A DNA stretch of 64,000 bases from Mesorhizobium sp. 131-2-1 (GTDB taxonomy: Bacteria > Pseudomonadota > Alphaproteobacteria > Rhizobiales > Rhizobiaceae), in contig NZ_AP023248.1 in assembly GCF_016756535.1 (NCBI RefSeq), positions 62,001 through 126,000 on the forward strand, given 5' to 3'. Below the pieces are notes generated by a model. It had not been told where the DNA came from and did no database searches. It saw only the letters and a program-made list of their open reading frames with translations. This document shows positions 25,393 to 34,556 of the stretch, piece after piece. Each line of letters starts with the position of its first letter. Positions within the stretch are counted from its first letter, which is position 1. The translations under genes and the position numbers were made by a program.

Positions 25393-26405
25393 GTGCAGCC
25401 TCGCCCGGCCACGTCATCGACTGCCTGCAATATTGCAACGTCTCCGAGACGATTCTGCGCGAGCTGCGCGCCGGCGGCGTCGATGCCATTCACACGACCA
25501 TCTCTTACCATGAGGATTTCCGCGAGACGGTCGAGAACATCGTCGGCTGGAACACTCTGTTCGCCGAGCATCCCGACTTGATCTTCCATGGCAAAGTGGG
25601 CGGGGATGTGCGGCGTGCCCGCACCGAAGGCCGTACCGCCGTGTTCTTTGGTCTGCAGAACTGCTCGCCGATCGAGGACGATATCGGCCTCGTCGAGGTC
25701 TGCCACACGCTTGGCGTGCGCTTTATGCAGCTCTCCTACAACAATCAAAGCCTGCTGGCGTCCGGTTGCTACGAAAGGGAAGATACGGGCATCACGCGCA
25801 TGGGGCGCGAAGTCATCGTCGAGATGAACCGGCTTGGCATGGTCATAGACATGTCGCACTCCGGCACGCGCTCGACGCTTGAGGCGATCGAACTGTCGCA
25901 GCGACCGATCGCGGTTACCCATGCAAACCCGCATCGCTGGCATCCGGTCGTGCGCAACAAGCCTGACGAGGTCCTGAAGGCGCTTGCCCAAGGCGGCGGC
26001 CTGCTCGGCTTCAGCATCTACCCCCACCATTTGAAGAACGGCGGAGCCTGCACGTTGCGGGAGTTCTGTGAAATGGTTGCGCGCACGGCCGATCTCATCG
26101 GCGTCGCGCATCTCGGTATCGGCTCGGACCTGTGCCAGGACCAACCCGACGAGGTGGTGCAGTGGATGCGCCGCGGCCGTTGGACCAAGGAACCTGTCGA
26201 CGCGATAAATCCCGTTGTCTTCCCCAAGCAGCCGTCCTGGTTCCGCGGCAATGTAGATTTTCCGGGCATTGCGGAAGGGCTGGCAGCAGTTGGCTTCTCG
26301 CCTTCTGACGTCGCCGGCATCATGGGAGAGAACTGGCTCCGCTTTTTCGAGCAATCGTTTGCTCCGGCCGCCGCCACGTCAGGCGGTGCGAGGCAGACGC
26401 CATGA
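25389..26405 (+). CDS. M19 membrane-dipeptidase-like protein with altered metal site
   Basis: A 338-residue cytoplasmic M19 (renal dipeptidase) homologue. Distal metal-site histidines remain in VIDMSHSG and VTHANPH, and the later aspartate in GIGSDLC. However, the N-terminal HxD of canonical members (IDGHND) is replaced by IDCLQYC, and the bridging glutamate region reads FFGLQNCSP, where a Glu is expected. Two of the usual zinc ligands are therefore gone. It may bind one metal and act on a non-peptide amide or lactam, or have no hydrolase activity. It sits in a tight operon, overlapping both neighbours by 4 bp, so it belongs to the same pathway as the aldehyde dehydrogenase. Confidence 0.8.
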   Translation: MSAASPGHVIDCLQYCNVSETILRELRAGGVDAIHTTISYHEDFRETVENIVGWNTLFAEHPDLIFHGKVGGDVRRARTEGRTAVFFGLQNCSPIEDDIGLVEVCHTLGVRFMQLSYNNQSLLASGCYEREDTGITRMGREVIVEMNRLGMVIDMSHSGTRSTLEAIELSQRPIAVTHANPHRWHPVVRNKPDEVLKALAQGGGLLGFSIYPHHLKNGGACTLREFCEMVARTADLIGVAHLGIGSDLCQDQPDEVVQWMRRGRWTKEPVDAINPVVFPKQPSWFRGNVDFPGIAEGLAAVGFSPSDVAGIMGENWLRFFEQSFAPAAATSGGARQTP

Positions 26406-28846
26406 TGCCCGGACCCGTCAGCGCCGCGCAGGATCCGCCGGACGGGCAGGCGCCGTTGCGTCGGCCGGAAACGGTTCTGCGCCTCGAGCGCATGGGCAGC
26501 TTCCACCAGACGCGGCTGAGTTTCATGCGTGTTCTGCTGCGCCGGCTGGCGCGTGAGGGCTGGCAATTCGCGACGGTGCTGTTTGACATCGACGCGCGTG
26601 GCAAAGGCGTCGCCATCTATGAAGCGCGCGGCAATGGCCGCGTCTACTCACTGGTCGCCTTCGGCCACGATCTCGACCCCGCCAAGCGCACCGACCGCGT
26701 CATCGCCGAAGAATGGGACGCGACATTTGCTCTGCATGACGGTGTTGTCAGCCGGGCCGATATCGAGCGCCTGTCGCGCAACGTTCCCAAGCAGGAGGCA
26801 GGCCGCTGCACCTGCGCGGAGCTAGTTCTCGCGCGCGCCAACCGCAGCGTGCGCCTGTTCGATCACGTCGTCGCCACGCTTGCCGACGGACGCCAGCCGG
26901 CCGCGCAGGACCTTGACGCCGTCGGCTATCTGATGCGCACCACGGCCGTCTATGGCAGTGGCAAGTTCGGCCTCGCAGACCGTGAGAAGATCGCCACGCG
27001 GCCTGAATTCTCCGGGCCGTTCGCCGCCGAAATGCTGACGGTCTGGTTGATTCGTGCCTTTACAATCGATCTCGTCGAGCACATGGCGAAACTCAAATCG
27101 CCCAAGACAGCCATTGCATTCGACCGCGCCCTTTGCCGGCGTCTGGGGGTCGGCAATTCCACCGGGCTCGGCATGGCCCCCTTCGTCGTCAACCATCCCA
27201 GCCTCTTCCACCGTTGGATCCACGCGCGCGAAACCGCGCTTGCCCGCGTTCGTTCGGTCAAGCACGCCAGCGCCGAGGCCATCGCGACGTTCCGCGACCG
27301 GCTTGCCCGCGGCATGCGGCAAGTGGCGGCATGGCGCGTCGACGACCTGATCCAGGGCGCACGCATCGCCGGCCTTGCCCGCGACCTCTCAAGCCTCGCC
27401 GACCACATCGAAAAGCTCGATCTCGCGGCAAGCTTCGGATGGGACCGATTGGTTCGCTTTGCCGCCGAGCAGCTCGGAACGGAAGCCCAGGAATTTCTGC
27501 TGACGCTGTTGCTTGAGCCCTATGGCGACCTGGTCGATGACCTCGCCGAGACCATGGGCGGCGAGGAAGCCAATGACCTGCGCATCGACGGCGCGGCGAC
27601 GGTCGGATCGCTGCGGAACGAACTGGAGCGTTTCTATCGCCACGCCCTCGATACCGATTTCGAGCGGCCCGACGCGCAGGCCCGGTTCTGGTACGTTTCC
27701 GAGGAGAAGCTTGAGCCGCGTCTTGGCGAACGCGCCTCGGAAGACGGAGCCGAGCGCGAACAGCCCCTGGCCGTGGCGCGTGATGTTTCGCGTCTCCATC
27801 GAGCTTTGCGTGCCGAGGCAGCCGACACAAGCGTAGCGGCCTTCCTGTCGGCGCATCCCGAACACAGGCATGTTGTGCGCCGCGTGCAGCTTACCGCGCG
27901 ACGGCCCTATGCAGAGATCCGCGACAATCTCATCTCGGCAAGGATGCGGCCGATCGACATTCTACGCTGCAAGCTCTCCTTCTTTGGCGCCACCGATTTC
28001 GATCCCCGTTCCGATCGCTGGGTGCGCATTTCGATGTTCAAGCATGCGCCGTTTCCGGACGAGTTGCATGCGATGGCCCCCGACGACTGGGCGATCCCGC
28101 CGCTGGAGCATTCCAACAACGCCTTGCCGCAAATGTCCGTACAATCCTGGACCCCTGCCAGGGGTACCGATCAACCGGCTGGTTCTTCGCTCAACGAAAT
28201 CGAGGCCCAGGTGAAAAAAGCGGCGCGTGGCGCCGGGCTGCCCTGGGGTTTGGCCGAGGAAGCCGGGCGCGGCGGGCGCGCGCTGGCAGGTGCGTCACCG
28301 CGCCATCTCGAGGCACTCGCCGACGCATTGGAAGCGTTGAAAGCCGGACGGCATTCCTGGCGGTTCGACGCCAGCGGCACAAGTTTGCATGCACTGGACG
28401 ACAAGCCGCTCAGCGCGCTCGCCGTTGCCCCTGCGGTCTCGGACCGATCGCGCGGGATGGAAGCGGGGGCGATGCTTTCGATCGACGCCCCGGTCGCCGC
28501 GGCCTGCCTGCTTGCACCGACCCTGGCGGACATCTCCAGACGCAGCGGCCGCAGGGTCCTGGTCAGCCTTGCCGGGCGCCAGATATCGATCGGCCCCGAC
28601 ATCGCCAAAGCCGCCACGGCGCTCGAGCAGGTTCCGGGCGACACAAGAAAACAGACTGTTGCAGAGATTTCGCTTTCCAGCGAGCCGGCATCCGACAGCG
28701 CCGCCGCCGCCTGCGATCATCAGGGCATCCACATCCCACAAGGCCTTTGGCAGCGTTTCGGCGCGCTTGCGGCTCTCACATATGTGCCCGCCTCGGAAAT
28801 ATCCCGCCTTGCGGGCGCCGGGGCCGGCTTGAGCGACAATGACTGA
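26402..28846 (+). CDS. 814-residue two-part protein of unknown function (C-terminal DUF3726-like)
   Basis: A large soluble protein, overlapping its neighbours at both ends. Residues 1 to ~580 match nothing I recognise: mostly helical, rich in Arg and Ala, with a cysteine pair in GRCTCAEL. From about residue 595 a second unit begins with NEIEAQVKKAARGAGLPWGL, which from memory resembles the start of DUF3726 proteins. These are found beside LDH2/MDH2 oxidoreductases, as here. The protein may be a fusion of two subunits. No signal peptide, membrane segment or nucleotide-binding loop is visible. Its conserved operon position argues for a catalytic or structural role in the pathway. Confidence 0.6.
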   Translation: MMPGPVSAAQDPPDGQAPLRRPETVLRLERMGSFHQTRLSFMRVLLRRLAREGWQFATVLFDIDARGKGVAIYEARGNGRVYSLVAFGHDLDPAKRTDRVIAEEWDATFALHDGVVSRADIERLSRNVPKQEAGRCTCAELVLARANRSVRLFDHVVATLADGRQPAAQDLDAVGYLMRTTAVYGSGKFGLADREKIATRPEFSGPFAAEMLTVWLIRAFTIDLVEHMAKLKSPKTAIAFDRALCRRLGVGNSTGLGMAPFVVNHPSLFHRWIHARETALARVRSVKHASAEAIATFRDRLARGMRQVAAWRVDDLIQGARIAGLARDLSSLADHIEKLDLAASFGWDRLVRFAAEQLGTEAQEFLLTLLLEPYGDLVDDLAETMGGEEANDLRIDGAATVGSLRNELERFYRHALDTDFERPDAQARFWYVSEEKLEPRLGERASEDGAEREQPLAVARDVSRLHRALRAEAADTSVAAFLSAHPEHRHVVRRVQLTARRPYAEIRDNLISARMRPIDILRCKLSFFGATDFDPRSDRWVRISMFKHAPFPDELHAMAPDDWAIPPLEHSNNALPQMSVQSWTPARGTDQPAGSSLNEIEAQVKKAARGAGLPWGLAEEAGRGGRALAGASPRHLEALADALEALKAGRHSWRFDASGTSLHALDDKPLSALAVAPAVSDRSRGMEAGAMLSIDAPVAAACLLAPTLADISRRSGRRVLVSLAGRQISIGPDIAKAATALEQVPGDTRKQTVAEISLSSEPASDSAAAACDHQGIHIPQGLWQRFGALAALTYVPASEISRLAGAGAGLSDND

Positions 28847-29861
28847 CATGACAACCACAAGCCTTTCCCTCGACGAGGTCGAAGAGCGCGCCTTTGCCGC
28901 GCTGTCAGCCTGCGGTGCGTCGCAAATCGCCGCGAGCTCGCTTGCACGGGCCGTGGCAGCCGCGGAAGCCGAGGGCATTGCTTCGCACGGCCTGCTTTAT
29001 GTGCCGACCTATTGCGAGCATCTCGGGTGCGGCAAGGTCGTGAGAGACGCAGTCCCCATGCTCTCGAAGACCAAGCCATCGACGCTCGTCGTTGATGCTG
29101 GCAGCGGTTTTGCCCATCCGGCGATCGACATGGGCTTCGAGAGTCTCATTCCGCTGGCGCATGAAATGGGCATTGCCGCGCTCGCCGTGCGCAACTCCTA
29201 CAATTGTGGCGTTCTCGGCTACCACACTGACCGGCTTGCCGGTGCTGGCCTGCTGGCCATGGGCTTTACCCATGCGCCGGCCTCGATCGCACCTGTCGGC
29301 GGCCGCCGCCCGGTCATTGGCACCAATCCGTTCGCCATCGCCGCGCCCGGCGCCAATGGCAGCGTCGTCATCTCCATTGACCAAAGCGCCAGCGTCATTG
29401 CCAAGAGCGAGATCATCAAGCGAAAGCGTGATGGCCGTGGCATTCCACCGAACTGGGCGTTCGGCCCCGACGGCGAACCGACGACGGACGCCGATCTCGC
29501 CCTAAAGGGGACCATGGCGCCATCGGGCGGCTACAAGGGGTTCGGGGTGGGGCTCCTGGTTGAATTGCTTGCCTCGGCGGCCGCAGGTGCCCTGCCGTCG
29601 ACCGAGGCCAGTCCTTTCTCCGGCCCCGTGGGCGAGCCGCCGCGGACCGGGCAGTTCTTCATCGCCATCGATGCCGGCGCCACATCGGGCGGCATCTTCG
29701 CCGATCGCATCGCGACACTTGTGGAGGCGATTGTCGGCCAGGACGGCGCGCGGCTGCCAGGGAAAAGGCGCGTTGCACAACGCGCCAAAGCCGAACGCGA
29801 GGGCGTGACTGTCCCCACCGAACTTCTGGAGCGGATCGCAAGGATCAGCTCCGGCAATTGA
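28839..29861 (+). CDS. LDH2/MDH2-family oxidoreductase (malate/sulfolactate/ureidoglycolate type)
   Basis: A 340-residue NAD(P)-dependent dehydrogenase. The catalytic histidine lies in GIASHGLLYVPTY (H50) and the cofactor-fold signature in ALKGTMAPSGGYKGFGVGLL (20 residues). The family includes malate, 2,3-diketogulonate, ureidoglycolate and (R)-sulfolactate dehydrogenases and the piperideine/pyrroline-2-carboxylate reductases, so it acts on a 2-hydroxy acid or cyclic imino acid. Start at 28839 overlaps the preceding gene by 8 bp. It precedes the Liv importer by 26 bp. Substrate choice cannot be made from sequence. Confidence 0.85.
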   Translation: MTDMTTTSLSLDEVEERAFAALSACGASQIAASSLARAVAAAEAEGIASHGLLYVPTYCEHLGCGKVVRDAVPMLSKTKPSTLVVDAGSGFAHPAIDMGFESLIPLAHEMGIAALAVRNSYNCGVLGYHTDRLAGAGLLAMGFTHAPASIAPVGGRRPVIGTNPFAIAAPGANGSVVISIDQSASVIAKSEIIKRKRDGRGIPPNWAFGPDGEPTTDADLALKGTMAPSGGYKGFGVGLLVELLASAAAGALPSTEASPFSGPVGEPPRTGQFFIAIDAGATSGGIFADRIATLVEAIVGQDGARLPGKRRVAQRAKAEREGVTVPTELLERIARISSGN

Positions 29862-29887
29862 ATAACAACCACAGAAGGGTAACTAAC

Positions 29888-31075
29888 ATGATCTATGGAT
29901 TGACGCGGCTGTCCCGCCGCACGCTGTTGGGCTCGCTGGCAATGTTGGGAGCGCTTGGCGCGTTGCCAGCGACGGCCGAGGCAGCCGACATCACGCTGGG
30001 CCTCGTCTCGCCCCTGTCCGAGCCGGGCGACGCGCGTTCGGGCGATGCGATCAAGAAGACCGCCGAGCTCTGGGTGAAGCTGACCAACGAGGCCGGCGGC
30101 ATCATCGGCAACCAGGTCAAGCTCGCCGTTTATGACGACCAGGGCAAGGTCGAGGTCGGCGCTGCCGCCATGGAACGCGCCATCACGGAAGCCAACGCCT
30201 CCGCCATACTCGGCATCTGGTCGTCGTCCGTCGCGCTGGCGCAGATGGAAGTCGCAAAGGGCTACAACGTCCCGCTCATGGCCTTCTATTCCTGGTCGGA
30301 CGACATCACCCTGAAGAACTATCCGCAGGTGTTCCGCATCGGTCCTTACAACAGCCAGATCGCGGCGCAGATGGTGCCGTTCGTCAAGCAGCGTGGCTAC
30401 AAGAAGGTGGTAGTGCTGGCCGAGGACACCGCTTACGGCCTGGGCTTCGCCAAGGCTTTCACGGAATCGGTCAAGGCCGCGCCCGAAGTGTCCGTCGACG
30501 TCGTGCAGTTCCAAGCGCAGACGCAGGACCTGACCGCCGTCATGTCGAAGGTCGCCGCATCGAAGCCCGATGTGGTGATCGTGCAGACGGTCTTCGCCGC
30601 GACCAACCTTTCCATCAAGCAGGGCCGCGAAGTGGGTTTGAAGGCCGACATCATCACCGGCTGGGACTGGCCACTTCTGCCTGATTTCTGGCCGACCGTC
30701 GGCGAGGCCGGCGTTGGCGTCATCTATCCGACTTTCTCCGATCCCTCGTTGAATGTCACCGCGACCGGCAAGAAATTCGTCGAAGCCTACAACGCTGCCT
30801 ACGGAAATGACCCGGCAATCTTCCAGTACTACCTCTGGGACAATTTCAACGCGGTAAGGGCGGCGATCGAGAAGACCGGTTCCGCGGAGCCGGCGCAATT
30901 GGTCAAGGCACTGCCGGATGTCAGCTTCGAAGGCACGATCGGCCCTGTCTCCTTCCGCAATGAAGCCGGCACGGTGAATTTCCACCAGTGGGACAAGTTC
31001 GCCATGTTCTTCAAGAAGCTGAACAAGGTCGCCGATGGCGAGAAGGAAGCCGAACTGGTGGGTGTGGCCAAGTAG
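29888..31075 (+). CDS. Branched-chain-amino-acid-type ABC transporter, binding protein (LivK-like)
   Basis: A 395-residue periplasmic binding protein of the type I LivJ/LivK fold. The ATG at 29888 follows AAGGGTAA; a TTG 30 bp upstream is rejected. The N-terminus (LTRLSRRTLLGSLA) has a twin-arginine motif SRRTLLG and a hydrophobic core ending ATAEA before ADITLGLVSPLS, so export may use Tat. The ligand-binding residues of family members lie near GIWSSSVALA and YSWSD. The domain is wide-range (amino acids, amides, aromatic acids), so the ligand is presumably the substrate of the enzymes encoded upstream in the same operon. Confidence 0.88.
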   Translation: MIYGLTRLSRRTLLGSLAMLGALGALPATAEAADITLGLVSPLSEPGDARSGDAIKKTAELWVKLTNEAGGIIGNQVKLAVYDDQGKVEVGAAAMERAITEANASAILGIWSSSVALAQMEVAKGYNVPLMAFYSWSDDITLKNYPQVFRIGPYNSQIAAQMVPFVKQRGYKKVVVLAEDTAYGLGFAKAFTESVKAAPEVSVDVVQFQAQTQDLTAVMSKVAASKPDVVIVQTVFAATNLSIKQGREVGLKADIITGWDWPLLPDFWPTVGEAGVGVIYPTFSDPSLNVTATGKKFVEAYNAAYGNDPAIFQYYLWDNFNAVRAAIEKTGSAEPAQLVKALPDVSFEGTIGPVSFRNEAGTVNFHQWDKFAMFFKKLNKVADGEKEAELVGVAK

Positions 31076-31182
31076 TCCCCTGGGGTAGCGAAGCCCTCCT
31101 CTTCACGTGGTGGAGAAGAGGGTTTCCTCCCCCTTCGAACCTAGTCCGAAACATCGCTACCTGCTTCGCCGGATAAAACTCC

Positions 31183-32070
31183 ATGACCCAGCTTCTCGTT
31201 CAATCGCTGCTACTGGGCCTGCTTCAGGGCGGCCTCTACGCGCTGCTGGCCGTCGGCCTGTCGCTGGTGTTCGGCATCCTGCGAGTGGTCAATTTCGCGC
31301 ATGGCGAATTCGCCATGCTGGGCAGCTTCGCCGCCGTCCTCGCGGTGACCACGCTCGGCCTGCCGGCGTGGACCGGGCTCATTGCGGCGGCTCTGGTCGG
31401 CGCGACCGTCGCCTACGCCACCAATATCATGGTTCTCAAACCCATCTATCTGTCGCGCATGCGGCAGAAAGGCGAATATACGATCATTGCCACATTCATG
31501 CTGAGCCAGTTCCTGATCGCGACCGCGACGCTGGTTCTCGGCACGACCTATCGCAAACTACCTGGCCTGTGGGATCAGAACCTCGCCATCTTCGAATATA
31601 TCTACCTTTCGGGAAACCGTATCGTCGCCTTTGTCGCGGCGCTGATCCTGGTCGCTGTTCTGTTCTTCATCGTCTACCGCACCGACACCGGCCGCGCCTG
31701 GCGTGCGCTGACGCAGAATCCGCTTGGCGCATCGGTCGTCGGCATCAACGTCAACCGTTATGCCAACTATGCGTTCATGCTGTCGGGCGCCTTTGCCGGC
31801 GTGGCTGCAGCACTTCTCGCGCCGCTGATGTTCGTGTTTCCGTCCTCCGGCGTAGTCGCACTGGTGAAAGCCTTCATCGTCGTCATCATCGGCGGCATGG
31901 GGTCGATCGGCGGCACGCTTCTGGCCGGGCTGCTGCTAGGCGTGGTCGAGGTGATGTGCACCATCTACATCGCCACCGGCTACACCGATGCCTATGGCTT
32001 CGCGCTGATGATAGCGGTGCTGCTGTTCCGTCCCGCCGGACTGTTCGGGCGCGCAGGGAGGGCAGTCTGA
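31183..32070 (+). CDS. livH: Liv-type ABC transporter permease (LivH-like)
   Basis: A 295-residue inner-membrane permease with about eight hydrophobic helices. LLQGGLYALLAVGLSLVFGI at the N-terminus and the cytoplasmic loop TDTGRAWRALTQNPLGASVVGIN (quoted in part) are LivH hallmarks, with GGMGSIGGTLLAGLLLGVVE near the end. It forms a heterodimer channel with the LivM-like protein. A 107-bp gap containing a weak hairpin separates it from the binding-protein gene, which would allow unequal expression. Its stop overlaps the start of livG by one base. Confidence 0.88.
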   Translation: MTQLLVQSLLLGLLQGGLYALLAVGLSLVFGILRVVNFAHGEFAMLGSFAAVLAVTTLGLPAWTGLIAAALVGATVAYATNIMVLKPIYLSRMRQKGEYTIIATFMLSQFLIATATLVLGTTYRKLPGLWDQNLAIFEYIYLSGNRIVAFVAALILVAVLFFIVYRTDTGRAWRALTQNPLGASVVGINVNRYANYAFMLSGAFAGVAAALLAPLMFVFPSSGVVALVKAFIVVIIGGMGSIGGTLLAGLLLGVVEVMCTIYIATGYTDAYGFALMIAVLLFRPAGLFGRAGRAV

Positions 32071-32780
32071 TGTCCGTCATCCTCGAAACGATCGGCCTCA
32101 AGAAGTCCTTCGGTGGCAACAAGGTGATCGACGGTGTCGACTTCGCGCTCAATGCCGGCGAACTCGTCGCCATCGTCGGTCCGAATGGTGCCGGCAAGAC
32201 CTCGTTCCTCAATCTCATTTCCGGTCAGTTCAAACCCAACGGCGGCACCATCCGCCTCGGTGGCACGGACATCAGCCGTCTCCAGCCAAATGCCGGTGCC
32301 CGCAAACGCCTGTTTCGCAGCTTCCAGAATGGCGGCGCCTTCGGCAAGCTGACGGCCAGGGAGAATGTCGCGCTCGCCGGCATGATCCGCGGCATGGGGC
32401 GCGCCGAGGCCGAGCGCGAGGCGGCAAAGGCGCTGGAGCGCGTCGGGCTGTCGCCTGTCGCGGAGTGGACCGCCGAACATCTTTCCGGCGGCCAGCGCAA
32501 GCTGATCGATTTCGCCCGCCTGCTGCTGGCGCGTCCCAGCGTGGCCCTGCTCGACGAACCGACCGCCGGCGTCAACCCCGCAATCATGGATGTGATGCGC
32601 GGCATCATCGCGAGCATGCGCGACGACGGCTGCGGCTTCGCCGTGATCAGCCACGACCTGCCCTGGGTGTTTGGGCTCTGCCACCGCGTCGTCGTGATGG
32701 CGGCCGGACGCGTGCTTGCCGCCGGTTCGCCAGACGAGGTTTCCGCCAATCATGCGGTCCGGGAGGCCTATCTGGCATGA
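32070..32780 (+). CDS. livG: Liv-type ABC transporter ATPase (LivG-like)
   Basis: A 236-residue ATP-binding subunit, starting at the ATG whose A is the last base of the livH stop. The frame remains open far upstream but there it only shadows livH. Walker A GPNGAGKTS, signature LSGGQRKL, Walker B VALLDEPTAGVNP and H-loop ISHDLPW are present. It pairs with the LivF-like ATPase to drive import. The ISR region RLFRSFQNGGAFGKLTAREN matches LivG proteins. Confidence 0.88.
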   Translation: MSVILETIGLKKSFGGNKVIDGVDFALNAGELVAIVGPNGAGKTSFLNLISGQFKPNGGTIRLGGTDISRLQPNAGARKRLFRSFQNGGAFGKLTARENVALAGMIRGMGRAEAEREAAKALERVGLSPVAEWTAEHLSGGQRKLIDFARLLLARPSVALLDEPTAGVNPAIMDVMRGIIASMRDDGCGFAVISHDLPWVFGLCHRVVVMAAGRVLAAGSPDEVSANHAVREAYLA

Positions 32781-33523
32781 GCGCGGCAATTGAAATCGCA
32801 GGCCTGCGCGTCGCCTATGAGGCCGATGTCGAGATCCTGCGCGGCGTCTCGCTGTCCGGGCCGGCCAACACCATGACCGCGATTATCGGCCCGAACGGCG
32901 CCGGCAAGTCGACCCTGCTCAAGGGCGTCGCCGGCGTCGCGCCCGTAACCGGGGGCGAAATCCACCTGGGAGACAAGCGCATCGACCGCTTGTCGACCGC
33001 CGAACTGGTCCAGTACGGTGTCTCCTTCGTGCCCCAGGAAGCTTCCGTGTTCGGACAGATGACAGTTGCCGAAAACATCAGGCTCGGCGGCTGGACGCGC
33101 CGTCGCGAAAAAGCCTGGCTGGAGAAGCGCATCGAGATTTGTGGCAACCTCTTCGCCTCGATACGTCCGCACCTCGATCGCTACGCCGGCGACCTCTCCG
33201 GCGGCCAGCAGAAGCTGGTCGAGATCGCGCGCGGGCTGGTCGCCGAACCACAGCTGCTTTTGCTCGACGAACCGACGGCGGGTTTGAGCCCGATCATGGT
33301 CAAGGAGGTCTACACCGAATTGGCCCGCCTCAAGGACATGCGCTCGGTGACCGTGCTTCTGGTCGAGCAGAACGTGCGCGAGGCCTTGGCGGTGGCCGAC
33401 CATGTGTATGTCCTGGCCACGGGCCGGAACGACACCGATGGAACGGCGTCCGAGGTCGCCAGCAGGCTGGACGAAATTGTGCGGAACTGGATGTTGCGGG
33501 AAGGCTCGGGGGTCGCGTCATGA
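32777..33523 (+). CDS. livF: Liv-type ABC transporter ATPase (LivF-like)
   Basis: A 248-residue second ATP-binding subunit, overlapping livG and livM by 4 bp on each side. Walker A GPNGAGKST, the LivF-typical VPQEASVFGQMTVAENI, signature LSGGQQKLVEIARGL, and Walker B LLLLDEPTAGLSP are visible, with VLLVEQNVREAL after the H-loop position: the glutamate-glutamine pair replaces the usual histidine, as in LivF proteins. Works with the LivG-like subunit. Confidence 0.88.
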   Translation: MSAAIEIAGLRVAYEADVEILRGVSLSGPANTMTAIIGPNGAGKSTLLKGVAGVAPVTGGEIHLGDKRIDRLSTAELVQYGVSFVPQEASVFGQMTVAENIRLGGWTRRREKAWLEKRIEICGNLFASIRPHLDRYAGDLSGGQQKLVEIARGLVAEPQLLLLDEPTAGLSPIMVKEVYTELARLKDMRSVTVLLVEQNVREALAVADHVYVLATGRNDTDGTASEVASRLDEIVRNWMLREGSGVAS

Positions 33524-34461
33524 CCAGGTATGCTCACCACACCGCGCCGCTCATTTTTTCCCTGTCGGGCTTCGTGCTGGCCGCGATCGGGGTGAAGCCA
33601 AGTCTGGCCGACCTTCTCATCATGTCGGCCTATTATCTGCTGCTCGCCGGCTCATGGAACTTGCTGGCCGGTTTCGGAGGTCAGTATTCCTTCGCCCATG
33701 TCGGCCTTGCGACAGCCGGAGCCTATGGCACGGCCGTGCTGATCCATGCCTTCGGCTTGCCGGGCTGGAGCGGCTTCATCCTGATGCCACCTGTCATCGC
33801 GCTTTTGGGTGGCGGGCTCGGGCTGGTGGCATTGCGCGTCCGCGGCGTGCAATTGCCACTGATCACCTTCGCCTTTGCCGGCGCGTTTGCCGTGTTCCTG
33901 GCTGCCGCTGCTGATCTCACCGGCGGCTCGATGGGCATGCAATTGCCGAAACTGGTCGAAGGGTTTGACCGTTCGCCCTATCTCGTCATCGCAGGTTTCC
34001 TGGTCGCGTTGCTCTTCCTCGTCCAGAACCTCGTGATCGACGGCCGGATCGGCCTCTTCATGCAATCCATCCGCGACAATGAGGATGTCGCGCATGGCAT
34101 GGGTGTCAATATTTTCGGCGTGAAGATCACGGCTTTCATGATCACCGCCGCGCTCGCCGGCTTGGCCGGCACCTTCTACGCGAACTATGTCGGCGTGCTG
34201 GCGCCATCCATGCTGTCGATGGGCGAGATGGGTTTTGTCGTGGCCATGGTGGTGATTGGCGGCCTCGGCCATCGCTACGGACCGTTGGTCGGCGTGGCCA
34301 TCATTCGCACTATTGAGTATTTCGTGCGCGGCTTCGGTGCAGAATACACGCTGGTCATCATCACGGGCATAGCCCTTTTGGTCGTGCTGTTCTTTCGCGA
34401 AGGCGTGATCGCTCATGCCAAAAGCCTGCTGCCGCACAATACAACCCGATGGAAGAGCTGA
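33520..34461 (+). CDS. livM: Liv-type ABC transporter permease (LivM-like)
   Basis: A 313-residue inner-membrane permease. LLLAGSWNLLAGFGGQYSFA is the LivM signature, and IRDNEDVAHGMGVN is the cytoplasmic coupling loop. It starts at ATG 33520 inside the livF stop; the longer open frame upstream is a shadow of livF. It closes the operon that began at 23.9 kb. The permease pair, two ATPases and binding protein make a complete importer. Confidence 0.88.
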   Translation: MTRYAHHTAPLIFSLSGFVLAAIGVKPSLADLLIMSAYYLLLAGSWNLLAGFGGQYSFAHVGLATAGAYGTAVLIHAFGLPGWSGFILMPPVIALLGGGLGLVALRVRGVQLPLITFAFAGAFAVFLAAAADLTGGSMGMQLPKLVEGFDRSPYLVIAGFLVALLFLVQNLVIDGRIGLFMQSIRDNEDVAHGMGVNIFGVKITAFMITAALAGLAGTFYANYVGVLAPSMLSMGEMGFVVAMVVIGGLGHRYGPLVGVAIIRTIEYFVRGFGAEYTLVIITGIALLVVLFFREGVIAHAKSLLPHNTTRWKS

Positions 34462-34556
34462 TTCAGTTTGCTCGATCCACTGGCGCGCCCGAATGACGCC
34501 AGGCGGCATTCACGATATCGGTAAGAGCCTGATTGGCTTGATGATTGACGACGCAG

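Noticed and set aside
31107..32069. A long N-terminal extension of the LivG-like ATPase in the same frame
   Set aside because: It is arginine-rich, lies entirely within livH in another frame, and the ATG at 32070 has the usual one-base overlap with the livH stop.
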